Assembly (NCBI GenBank): GCA_010093685.1
Contig: MU006230.1
Coordinates: 248,683 to 259,374 of the forward strand
Length of the DNA stretch: 10,692 nucleotides
Source: Ophiobolus disseminans
Taxonomy: Eukaryota > Ascomycota > Dothideomycetes > Pleosporales > Phaeosphaeriaceae
Direction: 5' to 3'
Shown: in pieces, positions 8,014-10,692 of the stretch
How the letters are laid out: each line of letters begins with the position of its first letter
Position numbering within the stretch: position 1 is the first letter of the stretch
Notes under the pieces: generated by a model
What the model saw: only the letters and a program-made list of their open reading frames with translations
Database searches by the model: none
Told to the model about the DNA's origin: nothing
Translations under genes and position numbers: made by a program

Positions 8014-8437
8014 TCACGTAACCCGCTAGCGCGTACTGCCTGCAGTAGCGCGTTCTGCAGCAGAACGCCAGAAGGATAGCAGAACAGCACGAATTGCGGC
8101 AGAACGAAATACAGGACAAGACAAAGGATAGGACTATATAGCAGAGGAGGATCTCTTAGGTTATAGTTTCTCTTTGTAGTCAATCTTCCATAGATAGTTA
8201 GTGCAAGGTCTCTTTACCTAAATTGAATATCTGTTACACTCTCGCAGTGTTAGTTGAAGCTTCGCAAGAACGACCTCTTGTTGTCTGTCCTGAACTCACA
8301 GAAGCCCTACTATCAGCGCTACACCTCCTTGTTATCCTTCCGCCTACCTAAGGCTAAGAGCCTAGAACACCCGAACTCGTGTGAGCCCGGACAAGCCAGA
8401 ACCTCAGAGAAGTATAGGAGAACACTGTTGATAACAC
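8014..8437 (+). repeat. 3' LTR of the Gypsy element
   Basis: The stretch aligns with 892-1335 over its whole length, without the 20-bp extra segment. It keeps the 19-bp near-palindrome at 8050-8068, the GCAGAAC motifs and TATATA at 8135-8140. It carries fewer T/A states than the 5' copy at the differing sites. Small minus-strand open frames in both LTRs are chance products of the same sequence. Confidence 0.92.
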
Positions 8438-8551
8438 TAGGCTTGTGGTTGAGAAGTGCAGCTGGGTGCAAACCTGCTGTTCTTCTTATTTAGAGTTCTC
8501 GTGTTCAGCGCACAGAATACCCTTATCTTATTAGATTTTAGATACCTAACA
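8438..8551. repeat. Possible truncated LTR end of another element
   Basis: Directly after the Gypsy 3' LTR comes a block that is not Gypsy and not the Copia of 1-888. It ends in TTAGATTTTAGATACCTAACA (8531-8551), which resembles the closing bases of fungal Copia-type LTRs (compare ATCTAACA at the end of the LTR at 10109-10305). No matching second copy or start is visible, so this is weak. Confidence 0.25.
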
Positions 8552-8821
8552 ACAGCAACAAATACACAAAACTGCCTTTTTGCTCTATTTTCTGCTATCT
8601 AGACTCCTTACTCTCCCTAGAGGTTAACTAGTACAGCTAGTAAGGAGAGGAAGAGAAGAAGAAGAAGTAAAACAGAGCTTCTCTTTTTTCTTGTTTTTCA
8701 AGCCTGCAGAAGCTAGTAGACCCTAGGTAACTCTACTTAGTGCAAAAACAAGCTCTCTTTTAGTTATTTCTCTACTCATTTTGTGGCGGAAATAAAAGAG
8801 AAGGAATTTCTTATACACTAT

Positions 8822-8828
<7 letters not shown>
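8552..8828. other. Non-coding stretch with hairpin and purine-rich tract
   Basis: No coding signal is seen. CTCCTTACT (8604-8612) and AGTAAGGAG (8639-8647) form a 9-bp inverted repeat with a 26-base loop. A purine-rich tract (8639-8669) and T-rich runs (8682-8700) follow. The stretch could be the 5' untranslated part of the LINE whose ORF1 starts further on. Confidence 0.4.

Positions 8829-8864
<36 letters not shown>
8829..8864. repeat. (CA)18 microsatellite
   Basis: Eighteen uninterrupted CA units are flanked by TACATA/TACACACGCATACATATA imperfect repeats. It is a simple sequence repeat just upstream of the LINE-like ORF1. Confidence 0.95.
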
Positions 8865-8869
<5 letters not shown>

Positions 8870-8890
8870 ACGCATACATATATACATATA

Positions 8891-9868
8891 GCTACTAAGC
8901 CTACTATAGCTTCTACTATTCTTCCTATAGGATCTCTACAAGCACGTGTAACTTAGCACGCTATACAACCTAGCGCAATGAAGATAGATGTACTGTTGTT
9001 AGAAGAAGAGAATGAAACAGAAAGCAGCTAAGATAAGCTAGCTAAGCAGCCTCTAAAGCCAAAACTAAGCAAAAAACGAACACTTAATCAGCGCTCTCCA
9101 CAGAAACAACAGCAGGAGGTACTAGCTTAGGACGTACCTTTTTAGAAAACAAGATGGCTATACTGCATCTCTTAAGGCATAAAAGCACTTCAAGAGGCTC
9201 TAAAGCTAGCAGAGAGAAAAGACGCTATAGCAGAAACAACAACAAGAGAGCTTCTTGAGCAGGCAAAGTCTATACAGCAGGGGAAAGCAGAGTCAGCTTT
9301 AGTAGCTACAAAAGAGCTGGCAAAGGAGATCTAAGCTCTAAAAGAACACGTGCTAAAGGCTACAAGTAATACTGTAACTACTACAAACTCTGCAAAGCTA
9401 GCAGGAAAGAAGACATATGCTAAAGCTATAGGGCTTTGTACAGCTGCACAGTCTGTACTGCCTTAGCAGCAGCAGCAGCAGCAGCAGCAACAGCATTAAC
9501 AGCATTAACAGCGCAAAGACAAAGTAACAGCTATTTAACGCCAAAACGACCTAAAAAGGCGACAGCTAGTGTTCCTAGTAGAGAGAGCAAATAAAGCAGC
9601 AGCAGAGGCAGTAGATCCTCTAGCACAGAGGAATGCTATTAATGCAGCGCTTCAAACAGTATCAAACGCAGCAGCAGTTATTGCTAGCGTACGCCTAACA
9701 ATAAGGAAAAATCTTATCCTTACTACTATAGAGAAGTTTACTGCAGACTTTCTTCTGCAGCATACAGATACTGTAAGGGGCCAGGCAGAAGACTGCAGAA
9801 AGGCTAGGTTTAACCGTGATGAATTCGATGGAGTCTATCTAGAGCCAGAGAGCAGGCTGACTTTATAG
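8891..9868 (+). pseudogene. Degenerate ORF1 of a probable Tad1-type LINE
   Basis: One plus-strand frame (codon starts at 8891, 8894...) gives about 325 codons with about ten TAG/TAA interruptions. An ATG is at 8978 (MKIDVLLLEEENE), but the coding signal begins earlier. Order: a basic/Gln-rich start (KPLSKKRTLNQRS-like), a coiled-coil stretch about 9180-9350 (ALQEALKLAERKDAIAETT, LVATKELAKEI), a polyglutamine tract from seven CAG codons (9467-9487), then a better kept C-terminal domain (KRRQLVFLVERANK, NAINAALQ, VIASVRLTIRKNLILTT, TADFLLQH). That domain has the look of fungal Tad-clade LINE ORF1 proteins, nucleic-acid-binding partners of the LINE reverse transcriptase. The CCHC knuckles and ORF2 expected downstream are absent; the frame ends at TAG 9866. 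A gag-like protein of another element is the alternative. Confidence 0.6.
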
Positions 9869-9945
9869 CAGACTGCTGGCTTCTGGAAGTTTCTACATAC
9901 ATCAGCATTTGTCAGCTGTCAGAAGAACATATCTTGTTCTAGCTA
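9869..9945. other. Spacer after the LINE-like ORF1
   Basis: I see no motif. The ORF1 frame stays readable for a few codons (TAGFWKFLHT) and then loses any family resemblance, so the element is broken near here. Confidence 0.3.
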
Positions 9946-10015
9946 GTTCCAGGACATTCCATAACGTTCCAGGACATTCCATAACGTTCCAGGACATTCC
10001 ATGACGTTCCATGAT
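9946..10015. repeat. Tandem repeat of a 20-bp unit made of two related decamers
   Basis: GTTCCAGGAC and ATTCCATAAC alternate: units at 9946-9965, 9966-9985 and 9986-10005 (last decamer ATTCCATGAC), then GTTCCATGAT at 10006-10015. The decamers share the core RTTCCAKRAC, so the array is seven decamers in a row. It is a minisatellite; its function is unknown. Confidence 0.9.
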
Positions 10016-10108
10016 GTTCTAATGAACCGAAGTGTATCCACTAAGGACAGTAGAGGTCTAACCTCTTACAGATACGTAGAAATCAGCTGTATAGGTTACC
10101 TGTAAAGG
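10016..10108. other. Unassigned spacer before the Copia LTR
   Basis: I see no ORF or repeat. The five bases next to the LTR (AAAGG, 10104-10108) would be one copy of the target-site duplication; the other lies outside the window. Confidence 0.3.
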
Positions 10109-10305
10109 TGTTAGATTCGATGAGGTATTAAAACCTAATAATAGATAAGATGAATTGATGATAATGTGTTCTGTTCTAGTGTTCTCCGGTTAAGTGCGGA
10201 GTTTAACTACGTATCAGATCTAGTACTAGTGTGCTAAGGCGCTTGTGCCGGCCCCTCCTGTTTCTTTTAGTGTTGGTAGCCTCACAGCACCCCTGATATC
10301 TAACA
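10109..10305 (-). repeat. Copia-type LTR (3' LTR of a minus-strand element)
   Basis: The 197-bp segment begins TGTTAGAT and ends ATCTAACA, an 8-bp perfect terminal inverted repeat with TG...CA ends. It sits directly downstream (in minus-strand sense) of a polypurine tract and a Copia RNase H end, which fixes it as the 3' LTR. Length and ends are typical of Ty1/Copia. A small CTCCG...CGGAG hairpin lies inside. Confidence 0.85.
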
Positions 10306-10314
10306 CATCCCCTT
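10306..10314 (-). other. Polypurine tract of the Copia element
   Basis: The minus strand reads AAGGGGATG directly before the LTR start, a near-pure purine run in the place where plus-strand DNA synthesis is primed in LTR retrotransposons. Confidence 0.6.
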
Positions 10315-10403
10315 AGCTTAGATGTATTTTGCAAGCTAGTAACCTTAGGTGATATTAAGGTCCTTAAGTTTTGCTTAAAGTTCTTCTAATAGTGCCTTCT
10401 TAG

Positions 10404-10692
10404 TCACCTTGTGTAGTGATACCTTAACAAATCTAACTTAATAAAGGAAGTTTGGCCACTTGTTGCCTGGCAACACCTTAGTGAAGCTATCCGCTATTAT
10501 TTCCGATAATTAAATGTATTCTACAGTAATCTTTCCACTTGCAACCTCCTGTCTTATCTAGTGGTTATAGATGTCCACATGCCTAAGCTTTGTTTAAAGC
10601 TTTAATATCTCTTTCGTAACTAGTCTAATAGTCTGCATGTTGTCGCAATGAATTGTGATTGTGTTAGATAGAAGCTAGATTTAGAGCTCTTT
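10404..10692 (-). pseudogene. Copia pol C-terminus: end of reverse transcriptase/RNase H
   Basis: The minus-strand frame from the window edge reads a Copia RNase H end: NTITIHCDNMQTIRLVTKE, then TKLRHVDIYNH, RQEVASGKITVEY, and IADSFTKVLPGNKW. These are the hallmarks of the last 100 residues of Copia pol, with the CDN aspartate kept. Stops are TAA/TAG at expected Gln or Trp codons. The first stop after the family similarity is TGA at 10406-10404; it could be a mutated CGA, in which case the frame runs on towards the polypurine tract about 90 bp further. The rest of the element lies beyond the window. It is a separate copy from 1-888: both are on the minus strand but show different, non-adjoining parts in the wrong order for one element. 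Confidence 0.88.

Larger units (their letters stand above)
892..8437 (+). mobile_element. RIP-degraded Ty3/Gypsy chromovirus-type LTR retrotransposon, nearly full length
   Basis: Two direct long repeats (892-1335 and 8014-8437) enclose 6.7 kb that reads gag, protease, reverse transcriptase, RNase H, integrase, chromodomain on the plus strand. Integrase after RNase H places it in Ty3/Gypsy (Metaviridae), and the C-terminal chromodomain points to the chromovirus branch. It differs from a standard member in having about 1.1 kb of extra sequence between the chromodomain and the 3' LTR, with an antisense ORF and a large inverted repeat. All coding parts carry many TAG/TAA codons. No target-site duplication is seen: the bases before 892 and after 8437 do not match, and the right flank does not continue the Copia protein interrupted on the left. 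LTR ends are set by where the two copies stop aligning and could be off by about 5 bp. Confidence 0.93.

Noticed and set aside
7735..8079. Plus-strand open frame of 114 codons
   Set aside because: It runs across the 3' LTR boundary in a different frame from the sense accessory ORF and has no recognisable features.
8254..8493. Plus-strand open frame of 79 codons
   Set aside because: It lies mostly inside the 3' LTR and ends in the flank; no such frame is kept in the 5' LTR.
9946..10015. CRISPR-like array
   Set aside because: The repeats are contiguous decamers without unique spacers, in a eukaryotic transposon setting.
1..10692. Left and right Copia parts as one element interrupted by the rest
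   Set aside because: Both are on the minus strand, but the protease/integrase part is at the left and the RNase H end with its 3' LTR is at the right, the reverse of the order a single minus-strand element would show.

Overview
The window looks like gene-free, transposon-packed heterochromatin from a filamentous ascomycete (Pezizomycotina); the sequence does not fix the genus. No intact host gene, tRNA, rRNA or CRISPR array is visible. Reading frames of recognisable retrotransposon proteins run for kilobases but are full of TAG and TAA codons. These stops fall both where the family expects Gln (CAG/CAA) and where it expects Trp (TGG). With the many Asp to Asn and His to Tyr changes, this is the C:G to T:A pattern expected of repeat-induced point mutation (RIP).

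Layout. (1) 1-888, minus strand: part of a Ty1/Copia pol (end of protease, pre-integrase zinc finger, integrase core), cut by the window edge on the left and by the next element on the right. (2) 892-8437, plus strand: a nearly full-length 7.5-kb Ty3/Gypsy chromovirus-type element. It has two LTRs, gag with several Cys/His motifs, a candidate -1 frameshift site (A AAA AAC followed directly by TAG), and pol in the order protease, reverse transcriptase, RNase H, integrase, chromodomain. Between the chromodomain and the 3' LTR lies an unusual 1.1-kb accessory segment: an antisense Cys-rich/coiled-coil ORF, a 376-bp inverted repeat with 168-bp arms, and a sense-strand ORF leading out of the other arm. 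(3) 8438-8890: non-coding sequence with a possible LTR end, a purine-rich tract, a hairpin and a (CA)18 microsatellite. (4) 8891-9868, plus strand: a degenerate ORF1 probably from a Tad1-type LINE, cut off before any reverse transcriptase. (5) 9946-10015: tandem decamer repeats. (6) 10109-10692, minus strand: the 3' end of a second Copia copy, with a 197-bp LTR, polypurine tract and RNase H end, running out of the window.

None of these elements could make an active protein as it stands. The integrase DDE triad of the Gypsy element survives, but the key aspartates of its protease, reverse transcriptase and RNase H are all read as Asn. The two Gypsy LTRs differ by about 22 substitutions, all transitions by my hand count, plus one 20-bp indel. 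The parts most worth a second look are the accessory segment at 6854-7874, the frameshift signal at 3290-3327, and the extended Cys/His region of Gag.
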